16,741 bases of DNA from an uncultured Lachnospiraceae bacterium (GTDB lineage: Bacteria > Bacillota > Clostridia > Lachnospirales > Lachnospiraceae). The notes under the pieces were generated by a model. That model saw only the letters and a program-made list of their open reading frames with translations, was not told the DNA's origin and searched no databases. Below are positions 7,595-14,769 of the stretch, in pieces. Position numbers and translations under genes: made by a program. The stretch's first letter is position 1. Each line of letters starts with the position of its first letter. The stretch covers positions 1-16,741 of the forward strand of contig CAKRRJ010000054.1 in assembly GCA_934394615.1 (NCBI GenBank). The letters are read 5' to 3'.

Positions 7595-8770
7595 GTGAAG
7601 ATTACAGATATCAAAACAATTATCCTGAAATATCCCTATGAATCCTTTATTGCTGACGGTCAGTCTGCGTGCTTCGGAAGAGGCGCGCTGCTGATCCAGG
7701 TGGAGACGGACGCAAAGATCACGGGACTTGGAGAGTGTGCAACCTTTGGCGCCTCTATGACAGCTATGGCTGACATCATTGAAAACCAGTTGAAAGGTCT
7801 CCTGATCGGACAAAATCCGTTGGATATTGAGCGGCTCTGGGAGACCATGGTGTGGAGCAATTTCGCGAACGGCCGCCGCGGCATCGTGATGGGCGCGATC
7901 AGCGGCATTGACATTGCGCTGTGGGATATTGCCGGTAAAGCGGCAGGACTTCCGTTATACCGCCTGCTGGGCGCAAACAGCGACAAGGTAAAGGGCTATG
8001 CCAGTGCAGGTTTCTATGCTCCGGAGAAGAGCATCGATGATCTGAAGCGTGAGATGGAAGGCTATATGGCCAAAGGCTACACCGCTTTCAAAATGAAAGT
8101 CGGCAGAAGCCGCAACAACATTGGCATGCCGCATCGCTATGTGAAGAAAGGTGATTTCAATATTTCCTTTGAGGAAGATATGGCCCGTGTCGCAGCAGTC
8201 CGCGAGACGATCGGCAAGGATGGTGTTCTGATGGTTGACATGAACTGCACCTGGGATGTGGATGCAGTGCTTGCGGCCGAGAAGTATTTCGATGAGTATA
8301 ACATTTACTGGATCGAGGAGCCATCCCGGTCCGATGATGTGGCAGGTTACGCAAAGATTGCGGCCGGATTAAAACGCACAAAGGTAGCTGGCTGTGAGTC
8401 CGAGCAGGGACTGGCCCGCTACAAGGAACTGTTAGAGCGCGGAGCTCTGGATGTGGTACAGGCGAACTTAGGCTGGAGCGGCGGATTTACGGAGTGCCGC
8501 AGAATCGCGGCATTATCACTGGCCTATGATAAACTGTTTACCCCCCACACCTTTTTTTCCGCGGTCCTGACAGCAGCCAATGTACATTTCGCAGCGTCTC
8601 TGCCGAATGTTCCCTTCATTGAGTCAGAGGAAAACTACAATCCGCTGCGGACAGAACTCTTAAAAGAGCCGATTCAGTGCGACAGCGAGATGAACTACCT
8701 TGTACCGCAGGGAGCAGGTCTTGGCGTGGAACTGAACATGGATGTAGTGGAAAAATATCGCGTGAGATAA
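7595..8770 (+). CDS. Enolase-superfamily dehydratase/racemase, mandelate racemase type
   Basis: The 391-residue protein shows the mandelate racemase/muconate lactonising layout: an N-terminal capping domain (about 1-130), then a TIM barrel. Visible catalytic residues are the K-x-K pair Lys166/Lys168, metal ligands Asp215, Glu241 (in WIEEP) and Glu268 (in GCESEQG), and the Asp286/His318 dyad (LDVVQ and TPHTFF). The His-Asp dyad places it with the mandelate racemase subgroup, many of which dehydrate sugar acids. After the K-x-K strand there is a loop of about 30 residues (RSRNN to NISFEED). Start is a GTG with AAGGAG 10 nt upstream, 13 nt after dctM, so it is co-transcribed with the transporter. 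The product should act on the imported acid; the exact substrate is not recognisable. Confidence 0.9.
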   Translation: MKITDIKTIILKYPYESFIADGQSACFGRGALLIQVETDAKITGLGECATFGASMTAMADIIENQLKGLLIGQNPLDIERLWETMVWSNFANGRRGIVMGAISGIDIALWDIAGKAAGLPLYRLLGANSDKVKGYASAGFYAPEKSIDDLKREMEGYMAKGYTAFKMKVGRSRNNIGMPHRYVKKGDFNISFEEDMARVAAVRETIGKDGVLMVDMNCTWDVDAVLAAEKYFDEYNIYWIEEPSRSDDVAGYAKIAAGLKRTKVAGCESEQGLARYKELLERGALDVVQANLGWSGGFTECRRIAALSLAYDKLFTPHTFFSAVLTAANVHFAASLPNVPFIESEENYNPLRTELLKEPIQCDSEMNYLVPQGAGLGVELNMDVVEKYRVR

Positions 8771-8795
8771 AAGAAAACTGTATAAATTATAGAAG

Positions 8796-8831
8796 AAAAG
8801 CCGTCCCGGCAAAACCGGGGCGGCCTTTCTT
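8796..8831. terminator. Bidirectional terminator between TRAP operon and hydrogenase operon
   Basis: A 10-bp stem with one wobble (8800-8809 with 8815-8824) and a 5-nt loop is flanked by TTTCTTTT on the plus strand and TTTTCTTCT on the minus strand. It lies between converging stop codons and should end both transcripts. It is 38 of 41 nt identical to the element at 3725-3765. Confidence 0.88.
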
Positions 8832-8883
8832 TTGGCAAAATAGTTAGAAGGATAATAAGGAAAATAAGTAACTACTGCACGAC

Positions 8884-10626
8884 TTACGGTTCTTCGTGCA
8901 TGGACCATGCGTTGTGGTCCGTATGTAAGATCATATGGGACTTGTGGGAAAGAGGATGTTCAAGGAAATCCTGGTACAGCTTTGCCACATCCTGATTCTC
9001 GTGAGAGAAACGGATCTTACTGTTCTTGTCTAAGAAGTGCAGGTTTTCACCGCGCACTCCCGCAAGTTCTTTGCCGTCACAGATCGGCTGTCCGCCACCG
9101 CCGACACAGCCGCCGGGGCAGGCCATGACTTCTACGAAGTCATAAGATACATCGCCGCGCCGGATAGCCTCGAGGAGTTTTCTGGTGTTGCCGAGGCCGC
9201 TGACAATGGCGGTGCGTACCGTGGTTCCGTTAAAGTCGAGGACTGCTTCTGTGAGTGCATAGTCCTCATTGACGGTACGGATGTCGTTAAAGAAATCCGG
9301 GTCCGGATTTTTGCCGGACAGGGCGTGGTAAGCAGTACGAAGCGCTGCCTCCATAACGCCGCCGGTTGCGCCGAAGATGACGCCGGCACCGGTCCACTCC
9401 TGCATGAGGCTGTCCGGTTTGCGGTCCGTCAGCACTTCCGGCCGGATGTGGGTTTCGCGAAGCATTCTGGTGAACTCTCGTGTGGTCAGTACGATGTCCA
9501 CATCTTTGCCTGCGTATTCTTTATAGTAGAAATCCATGTTTGCCTCTGCCTTTTTTGCTACGCAGGGCATAACGGATACGGTAACAATATTTTCAGGATC
9601 CACGCCGATGGACTGCGCGAAGTAAGTCTTCATGACAGCGCCGAACATCTGCTGCGGAGATTTCGCGGTGGAAAGCTGCGGAACCATCTCCGGGAACTGG
9701 GTCTTTACAAAGCGCAGCCAGCCCGGGCAGCAGGAGGTGAACATCGGCCAGTTGTTTAAGGAACCGTTCTGGAAGCGCTCCAGGAATTCGGTTGCCTCCT
9801 CCATAATGGTTAAGTCTGCGGAGAAGGAGGTATCGAACACATAGTCTGCGCCCATGCGCTTCCACGCGTCGAGAATTTTACCTACCGTTGCGTCCTCTCG
9901 CTTCATGCCCATGGCCTCGCCCCATGCGGCACGCACAGCCGGAGCAATCTGAACAACGACGGTTTTCTTTTCATCCGCAATGGCGTCCCATACTTTTTCG
10001 GTATCATCACGCGCACGCAGAGCGCCTACCGGGCAGTGGGTGATGCACTGGCCGCAGAGAGCACAATCCACGTCGGTGATCTTGCGGTTGCCTTTGACAT
10101 TGACGGTGGTTCTGGAACCGGTACTGGTCACGTCCCAGATGCCAAGTCCCTGCACCTTATCGCAGACCTGGATGCAGCGCATGCATTTGATGCACTTTTC
10201 GGTGTCGCGGATCAGCGGGAAATTTTTATCCCACGGAGCATGCTCCACACGTTCTTTGAACGGCAGGTCGATGATGTTTAAGTCGTTGGAAAGAGTCTGC
10301 AGGGTACAGTTGCCGCTGCGGACACAGGTCGCGCACTTAAAGTCGTGCTGGGACAGGATCAGCTGCACATTCTGCTTTCTTGCTATGCGGACTTTCGGAC
10401 TGTTGGTCAGGATCTCCAGTCCTTCCTGTACCTTGTTATTGCAGGAGGTTACCAGTTTTTCTTTTCCGACTACTTCCACGAGACAGACACGGCAGGCCGC
10501 GATCTCGTTGATATCTTTTAAGTAGCAGAGCTTCGGAATGTCGATTCCTGCAAGGGCTGCCGCTTCCATAATGGTGGTTCCCTCCGGAACCGAAATTTCG
10601 TTGTGATCGATCTTTAAATTTACCAT
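8884..10626 (-). CDS. hydA: [FeFe] hydrogenase catalytic subunit
   Basis: This 580-residue cytoplasmic enzyme interconverts protons and H2. Domains in order: a [2Fe-2S] ferredoxin domain (Cys34, 45, 48, 62), a His-ligated [4Fe-4S] site (His94, Cys98, 101, 107), two ferredoxin-type [4Fe-4S] clusters (Cys145/148/151/155 and 188/191/194/198), and the H-cluster domain. All three H-cluster motifs are complete: TSCCPGW (Cys299/300), MPCVAKKAE (Cys355) and MACPGGCVGGGGQP (Cys503/507). Cys299 and Ser319 of the usual proton path are present, so catalytic activity is expected. It overlaps the upstream flavoprotein gene by 7 nt; AGGAGG lies 12 nt before the ATG. The glutamate synthase-like partner resembles what hydrogenase classifications call group A2. 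The maturation genes hydEFG are not in the window. Confidence 0.96.
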   Translation of the reverse strand: MVNLKIDHNEISVPEGTTIMEAAALAGIDIPKLCYLKDINEIAACRVCLVEVVGKEKLVTSCNNKVQEGLEILTNSPKVRIARKQNVQLILSQHDFKCATCVRSGNCTLQTLSNDLNIIDLPFKERVEHAPWDKNFPLIRDTEKCIKCMRCIQVCDKVQGLGIWDVTSTGSRTTVNVKGNRKITDVDCALCGQCITHCPVGALRARDDTEKVWDAIADEKKTVVVQIAPAVRAAWGEAMGMKREDATVGKILDAWKRMGADYVFDTSFSADLTIMEEATEFLERFQNGSLNNWPMFTSCCPGWLRFVKTQFPEMVPQLSTAKSPQQMFGAVMKTYFAQSIGVDPENIVTVSVMPCVAKKAEANMDFYYKEYAGKDVDIVLTTREFTRMLRETHIRPEVLTDRKPDSLMQEWTGAGVIFGATGGVMEAALRTAYHALSGKNPDPDFFNDIRTVNEDYALTEAVLDFNGTTVRTAIVSGLGNTRKLLEAIRRGDVSYDFVEVMACPGGCVGGGGQPICDGKELAGVRGENLHFLDKNSKIRFSHENQDVAKLYQDFLEHPLSHKSHMILHTDHNAWSMHEEP

Positions 10627-12452
10627 CTGTTTTCACGACCTCCTTTGAAGATTCCATAGCCGAAGTGGTCGCAGCCGAGACAGCGGCTTGCTTCCTGTCT
10701 GGCCTCTGCTTCGGTCATGCAGTTTTCTACGCCTTCAAAGTCGCAGACGCGCTCGCAGGCCTCGCGCTCAGTCATATTGACACGGCCGCACGGGATACGG
10801 TCGCGCAGGTCAGGCTCCGGAAGCACAACATCACAGCTGATGGTATGGCGGAAGCCAAGGTATTCATCAATGTTTGCCGCAACGACTTTGGCAGCGGCAA
10901 TCGCTTTGATCACAGATGCCGGGCCGGAAGCGCAGTCACCGCCGGCAAATACGCCAGGCATATTGTCGAAACCGCCGTAGCGCTCAGTCTGGATCTTGCC
11001 GCGGTTGACCGGGAGACCGGCCTCCTCAAAGTGCTGGAACTCGATATCCTGTCCAATTGCCACGATCAGAGTCTGGCACGGAACAAAGATATCCGGCTCG
11101 CCGGTGGCACGCACGCTGGCTCTGCCGCCTTTGATCTTGCTGATCATCTGCGGGGTGACATAGACACCGCGTACATGATTGTTCTCATCTACATCAATTC
11201 TGGCCGGAGCCATCAGGGTCTTTACTTCAATGCCCTCGGCAACGGCACCTTCGATCTCGCCCGGAAGCGCAGTCATGTCGGCTACGCGGCGGCGGTAGAG
11301 GATGGAAACCTTCTTTGCACCAAGGCGTTTTGCGGTGCGGACCGCATCCATGGAAACGTTGCCGCCGCCAATGACAGCAACTTCCTGACCGGTCAGATCC
11401 GGGTTTAAGTTCTTTCCTACATCCCGCAGGAAGCGGACAGCGGAGATGACGCCCTCAGCGGACTCACCCTCAATGCCCAGTTTTTTATCGGTGCTTGCGC
11501 CGATGGTGATGAGCACGGCATCGTACTCTTTGCGGAGTTCCTGAATGGTGATGTCGGTACCGATGCGCTTGCCATACTCAATTTTCACGCCGGTTTCCAG
11601 GATGGCGTTGATGTCATCATCCAGGCGGTCTTTCGGCAGACGATAGTTCGGGATACCGTAGCGGAGCATGCCGCCAAGCTTCGGAAGCATCTCGAATACG
11701 GTGGTCTGGTGTCCCATAAGCTGTAAGTAATAAGCTGCGCTTAAGCCGCCCGGGCCGCCGCCGATAATGGCGATCTTTTTGCCGGTGGAAGCGGCACAGG
11801 CAGGCGGCGGAACTTTGCCCGCATAGTCGGCAGCGAAACGCTTCAAGCCGCGAATATTTACGGCATCATCGATGATATTTCTGCGGCAGCGCGCCTCGCA
11901 TGGATGCTCGCAGATAAAACCACAGGTAGTTGGGAACGGGTTGTCTTTGCGGATCAGGCGGATGGCATCTGCATAGCGGCCTTCCCGAACCAGGGCAACG
12001 TAACCCGGAATGTCCACATGAGCCGGACACAGGGAGACACACGGAACCGGCTGGCTGTAGTTGCAGGTGCAGCGGCCCTGATGAACGTGCTCCTCATAGT
12101 CCTCGCGGCATTCCTTTAAGCTGCGGTATACCGCAAAGGCAGCCTCATAACCGATGGCACAGTCCGCGCCATTCATGATACTCTGGGAAAGCTCCTCCAT
12201 GAGCTTTAAGGTGTCCATGGTAGCTTCGCCGTTCATGACATCGGTCAGCAGGTTTTTTAACTGCCACAGACCGACGCGGCATGGTACGCACTTGCCGCAG
12301 GTGTGGGTATGACACATTTCTACAAAGGCACGGGTCATGTCAACCGGGCAAAGTCCTGGCGGGCTGGACTCGATTCTCCGCTCCAGGTCTTTGTACAGCT
12401 CTTCGATCATAAGCTGCGCCTGGTTGGGACTGGTAATCTCCAAACGACTCAT
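10620..12452 (-). CDS. NuoF-tail/GltD-like fusion flavoprotein, hydrogenase partner
   Basis: The 610-residue fusion has three parts. Residues about 15-115 match the C-terminal iron-sulfur domain of NuoF/HydB proteins: C52-G-K-C55-V-P-C58-R and a fourth ligand Cys98, with the NADH/FMN domain absent. Residues about 125-535 are like the glutamate synthase small subunit: cysteines 128/130, 138, 142 and 177, 181, 185, 189 for iron-sulfur clusters, an FAD-binding GGGPGG (231-236), and a second nucleotide-binding GGGN (362-365) followed by YRRR. The Cys-rich tail (540, 555, 566, 570, 578, 591, 594) could hold another cluster. The likely role is passing electrons between NAD(P)H and the downstream hydrogenase. 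There is no glutaminase or large glutamate synthase gene nearby, so glutamate synthesis is unlikely. The ATG at 12452 follows GAGAGGT by 9 nt. Confidence 0.9.
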   Translation of the reverse strand: MSRLEITSPNQAQLMIEELYKDLERRIESSPPGLCPVDMTRAFVEMCHTHTCGKCVPCRVGLWQLKNLLTDVMNGEATMDTLKLMEELSQSIMNGADCAIGYEAAFAVYRSLKECREDYEEHVHQGRCTCNYSQPVPCVSLCPAHVDIPGYVALVREGRYADAIRLIRKDNPFPTTCGFICEHPCEARCRRNIIDDAVNIRGLKRFAADYAGKVPPPACAASTGKKIAIIGGGPGGLSAAYYLQLMGHQTTVFEMLPKLGGMLRYGIPNYRLPKDRLDDDINAILETGVKIEYGKRIGTDITIQELRKEYDAVLITIGASTDKKLGIEGESAEGVISAVRFLRDVGKNLNPDLTGQEVAVIGGGNVSMDAVRTAKRLGAKKVSILYRRRVADMTALPGEIEGAVAEGIEVKTLMAPARIDVDENNHVRGVYVTPQMISKIKGGRASVRATGEPDIFVPCQTLIVAIGQDIEFQHFEEAGLPVNRGKIQTERYGGFDNMPGVFAGGDCASGPASVIKAIAAAKVVAANIDEYLGFRHTISCDVVLPEPDLRDRIPCGRVNMTEREACERVCDFEGVENCMTEAEARQEASRCLGCDHFGYGIFKGGRENRW

Positions 12453-12478
12453 ATCTGATTTACCTCTCTTTTTGTTTG

Positions 12479-12501
12479 GTAACTATGGATGGGATAGTTA
12501 C
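12479..12501 (-). promoter_or_regulatory. Palindrome in the hydrogenase operon leader
   Basis: GTAACTA-N9-TAGTTAC is a perfect 7-bp inverted repeat between the promoter and the first start codon. It could be an operator or form a hairpin ahead of the ribosome binding site. Only symmetry and position support this. Confidence 0.4.
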
Positions 12502-12546
12502 AATTTTGTTCATTTTGATTATGTTTCTCATTAGCGATTAATCCCC

Positions 12547-12575
12547 AGTATACAGAATGACGAGGAAAAAGGCAA
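12547..12575 (-). promoter_or_regulatory. Promoter of the hydrogenase operon
   Basis: On the minus strand TTGCCT (12575-12570) and TATACT (12552-12547) are spaced by exactly 17 nt. The leader would be about 90 nt. This is one of the better sigma-A-like matches in the window. Confidence 0.65.
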
Positions 12576-12581
12576 GAGAAA

Positions 12582-12618
12582 TCTAACAAAAATTTAGATT
12601 TTCTAAAACTTTGTTAGA
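12582..12618 (-). promoter_or_regulatory. Nested inverted repeats upstream of the hydrogenase promoter
   Basis: TCTAACAAA (12582-12590) and TTTGTTAGA (12610-12618) are perfect 9-bp arms. Nested inside, TTTAGA and TCTAAA (12593-12598 and 12602-12607) form a second palindrome. They lie directly upstream of the -35. The right arm overlaps a TTGTTA...AACAA stretch (12611-12628) that resembles a Rex redox-repressor site at 11 of 14 defined positions. Operator function is inferred. Confidence 0.45.
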
Positions 12619-12624
12619 AATAAA

Positions 12625-12676
12625 ACAAAGGAGGCTGCACTCAGAAAGAAACCTCTCTCTGTGCAACCCCCTTTGT
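12625..12676 (-). terminator. Terminator of the cupin gene
   Basis: A 16-nt stem with two mismatches (12625-12640 with 12661-12676) and a 20-nt loop lies 85 nt beyond the cupin stop. On the minus strand it is followed by TTTTATTTC, a terminator layout. The rest of the 308-nt gap between the cupin and fusion genes holds only the hydrogenase promoter and palindromes listed separately. Confidence 0.7.
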
Positions 12677-12760
12677 CTGGGTTCAAGTATACAATAGAAG
12701 CATGGTTTTATGCAAGCCATGCTTCTGAAAGTGAATATTTTTCTCAAAAACAATCATTTC

Positions 12761-13090
12761 TTAAAATACGACAACCAGCAGCATCTTAAACTGCTCCTGA
12801 CCATACACAGCATGCGGATGCTTGGCCGGCATAACGATGGACTCGCCTTCATGCAGCTCGTAAGCTTTGCCGTCGATGGTGATGCGGCCGACGCCGTCTA
12901 AGCAGGTGACAAACGCATCACCGCCAGACTCGTGGGTGCTGATCTCCTCGTCTTTATCGAAGGCAAAAAGGGTAACGCTTAAGGCTTCGTTCTGTGCCAG
13001 GGTCTTGCTGACAACCTGACCCTTCTGGTAAGCAACTTCTTCCTTTAAGGTCAGTACTTCGGATTTGCTGATATTTTTAATAAAACTCAT
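12761..13090 (-). CDS. Small single-domain cupin protein
   Basis: The 109-residue protein has the conserved single cupin barrel pattern. Motif 1 is H53-E-S-G-G-D58 with a following G near the end of the strand. Motif 2 is around E-G-E-S-I-V-M-P88 with His91 and His93. The usual second histidine of motif 1 (H-x-H) is missing, so metal binding may be altered or absent. The ATG at 13090 follows AAGGAGGG by 7-8 nt. An upstream in-frame ATG at 13168 runs through the likely promoter and is not credible. It diverges from the malic enzyme gene. Small cupins of this kind are often of unknown function, and I cannot name a substrate. Confidence 0.85.
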   Translation of the reverse strand: MSFIKNISKSEVLTLKEEVAYQKGQVVSKTLAQNEALSVTLFAFDKDEEISTHESGGDAFVTCLDGVGRITIDGKAYELHEGESIVMPAKHPHAVYGQEQFKMLLVVVF

Positions 13091-13124
13091 GGTGAACCCT
13101 CCTTTGTGATCAAAAACTAATGTT

Positions 13125-13130
13125 ATTATA
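13125..13130 (-). promoter_or_regulatory. Possible -10 of the cupin gene
   Basis: A perfect TATAAT occurs on the minus strand 35-40 nt before the cupin start codon. No good -35 is visible at 16-18 nt spacing, so this is a tentative call. Confidence 0.35.
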
Positions 13131-13198
13131 AACGCAAACGAAAAGGAAATCCGTTGTCCAGGCAACAAAAATTTCCAAACAGCAATATTTTTGTAAGG

Positions 13199-13227
13199 TT
13201 GACGTGATTTTTCCTTTGTACTAAAAT
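13199..13227 (+). promoter_or_regulatory. Promoter of the malic enzyme gene
   Basis: TTGACG (13199-13204) and TAAAAT (13222-13227) are separated by 17 nt, leaving a leader of about 35 nt before the GTG start. Both hexamers match the consensus at five of six positions. Confidence 0.7.
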
Positions 13228-13266
13228 AGAATAAAATTTAACAACATATTTCAGGAGGACAAACTG

Positions 13267-14454
13267 GTGGATAAGAAACAGCTTGCAATTGAAAAACACA
13301 AAGAGTGGAAAGGTAAGATCGAGGTCATCTCCCGTGCGAAGGTGACAACTCCGGAGGAACTTTCCATCGCCTATACTCCGGGTGTTGCAGAGCCATGCCT
13401 GCTGATCGCGGAGGATGAGTCTCTGGCATACGATTACACCCGCAAGGGCAACCTGGTAGCTGTTATCACGGACGGAACCGCGGTTCTGGGACTTGGAGAT
13501 ATTGGCCCGTCTGCAGGAATGCCGGTTATGGAGGGAAAATGTGCTCTGTTTAAAGAGTTTGCAGGCGTAGACGCGTTCCCGCTGTGCGTAGATTCCAAGG
13601 ATGTGGATACCATCGTCAATACCATTGCGCTGATCTCCAAGAGCTTCGGCGGCATCAACCTGGAGGACATTGCGGCTCCGAGATGCTTTGAGATCGAGAA
13701 AAAACTGAAAGAGCGCTGTGATATCCCGGTATTCCACGATGACCAGCACGGTACCGCCATCGTAGTTGGCGCGGCACTCCTGAACGCGGTAAAGGTGACC
13801 GGCAAAAAGATGGGTGAGCTCAGAGTTGTCATCAACGGCGCAGGTGCTGCAGGCGTGGCAATCGGCAAGCAGCTCATTGCCATGGGATTCGGAAACATCA
13901 TTATGTGCGATATCAACGGCATCATCTGCGAAGGTGATGAGAACTTAAACTCCGGCCAGGAGGAAATCTCTCACATCAGCAACTTAAACAAAGAGCACGG
14001 AAAACTGGCAGACGCGTTAAAGGGAGCAGACATCTTTGTCGGTGTTTCCAGACCGCATCTGGTTACCAAAGAGATGGTAGCCACCATGAACAACGGTATC
14101 GTATTCGCCATGGCAAATCCGGTTCCGGAGATCATGCCGGATGAGGCAAAGGCAGGCGGAGCAGCAGTCGTTGGAACCGGCCGTTCTGATTATCCGAACC
14201 AGATCAACAACGTACTGGTATTCCCGGGACTTTTCAAAGGTGTCCTTGCTGTGCGGGCAAAAGATATCACTGAGAACATGAAGATCGCGGCGGCTCATGC
14301 CATCGCAGCAGTCATTTCGGAAGAAGAACTGACCCCAGAGTATGTCATTCCGTCCTCTTTTGACAAGCGCGTAGCTCTGGCTGTAGCAAATGCAGTGGCA
14401 AAAGCGGCAGTGGAGGAAGGCATCAACCGTGTGCCATATGAGGAGATCAAATAA
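13267..14454 (+). CDS. Malic enzyme, short bacterial type, probably NAD-dependent
   Basis: The 395-residue enzyme oxidatively decarboxylates malate to pyruvate and CO2. Catalytic landmarks are Tyr36 in YTPGVAEP, Lys91 in MEGKCALF, acidic metal ligands Glu133/Asp134 and Asp158/Asp159 (in FHDDQHGTA), the nucleotide-binding GAGAAG at 191-196, and ANPVPEI. An aspartate (Asp215) ends the second strand of the Rossmann fold in IIMCDING, which usually favours NAD over NADP. Length fits the compact malic enzymes without an added phosphotransacetylase domain. The start is a GTG with AGGAGG 8 nt upstream. It is monocistronic, with a good promoter and a strong terminator. Direction in vivo (pyruvate formation or malate synthesis) is not decided by sequence. 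Confidence 0.95.
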   Translation: MDKKQLAIEKHKEWKGKIEVISRAKVTTPEELSIAYTPGVAEPCLLIAEDESLAYDYTRKGNLVAVITDGTAVLGLGDIGPSAGMPVMEGKCALFKEFAGVDAFPLCVDSKDVDTIVNTIALISKSFGGINLEDIAAPRCFEIEKKLKERCDIPVFHDDQHGTAIVVGAALLNAVKVTGKKMGELRVVINGAGAAGVAIGKQLIAMGFGNIIMCDINGIICEGDENLNSGQEEISHISNLNKEHGKLADALKGADIFVGVSRPHLVTKEMVATMNNGIVFAMANPVPEIMPDEAKAGGAAVVGTGRSDYPNQINNVLVFPGLFKGVLAVRAKDITENMKIAAAHAIAAVISEEELTPEYVIPSSFDKRVALAVANAVAKAAVEEGINRVPYEEIK

Positions 14455-14534
14455 AGGTATAAGAAAAATCTATAGGGCCATATAAAAAACTTATATATAA
14501 GATAAGAAGAAAGTTATTTGACCCAAAAATCGTT

Positions 14535-14570
14535 AAAACCGTCACATTTTTTGGATGTGGCGGTTTTTTT
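14535..14570 (+). terminator. Terminator of the malic enzyme gene
   Basis: A 13-bp stem with one wobble (14535-14547 with 14555-14567), a 7-nt loop and a run of seven T residues form a textbook intrinsic terminator 81 nt after the stop codon. The intervening 14455-14534 is AT-rich with no gene. From 14571 to the atp promoter at 14706 I see no gene or clear signal. Confidence 0.92.
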
Positions 14571-14705
14571 GGTATAAATGTGCACCAAACTGGCAAGTAT
14601 GACAATTTTTATCAGTTATTTTTGTTGAAATGTTCGATAAAAAAATGACAGAAATGTTTGTGATGTGCAAGATTCACCATTTTTTAACGAACCAACTATT
14701 CATAA

Positions 14706-14734
14706 TGGACAAAATCAAAAAGTTTGGGTATAAT
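14706..14734 (+). promoter_or_regulatory. Promoter of the ATP synthase operon
   Basis: TGGACA (14706-14711) and a perfect TATAAT (14729-14734) are separated by 17 nt, 36 nt before the first start codon. It is the strongest promoter match in the window and suits a constitutively high operon. Confidence 0.8.
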
Positions 14735-14769
14735 AGTTTGTACATGCAAAAATGCAAAGAGAGGTGGAT

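Noticed and set aside
9037..9759. 240-codon plus-strand open frame opposite hydA
   Set aside because: The minus strand carries all H-cluster motifs in frame. The plus-strand product resembles nothing and has no start signals.
10665..11408. 247-codon plus-strand open frame inside the GltD-like fusion
   Set aside because: It runs antisense to conserved FAD and nucleotide-binding motifs, and its composition is that of a shadow frame.
10620..12452. Genuine glutamate synthase small subunit (gltD)
   Set aside because: The NuoF-type iron-sulfur domain at the N-terminus, the extra Cys-rich tail, the coupled hydrogenase and the absence of a gltB gene argue against glutamate synthesis.
13126..13749. 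207-codon minus-strand open frame opposite the malic enzyme start
   Set aside because: It spans the malic enzyme promoter and coding region and resembles no family.
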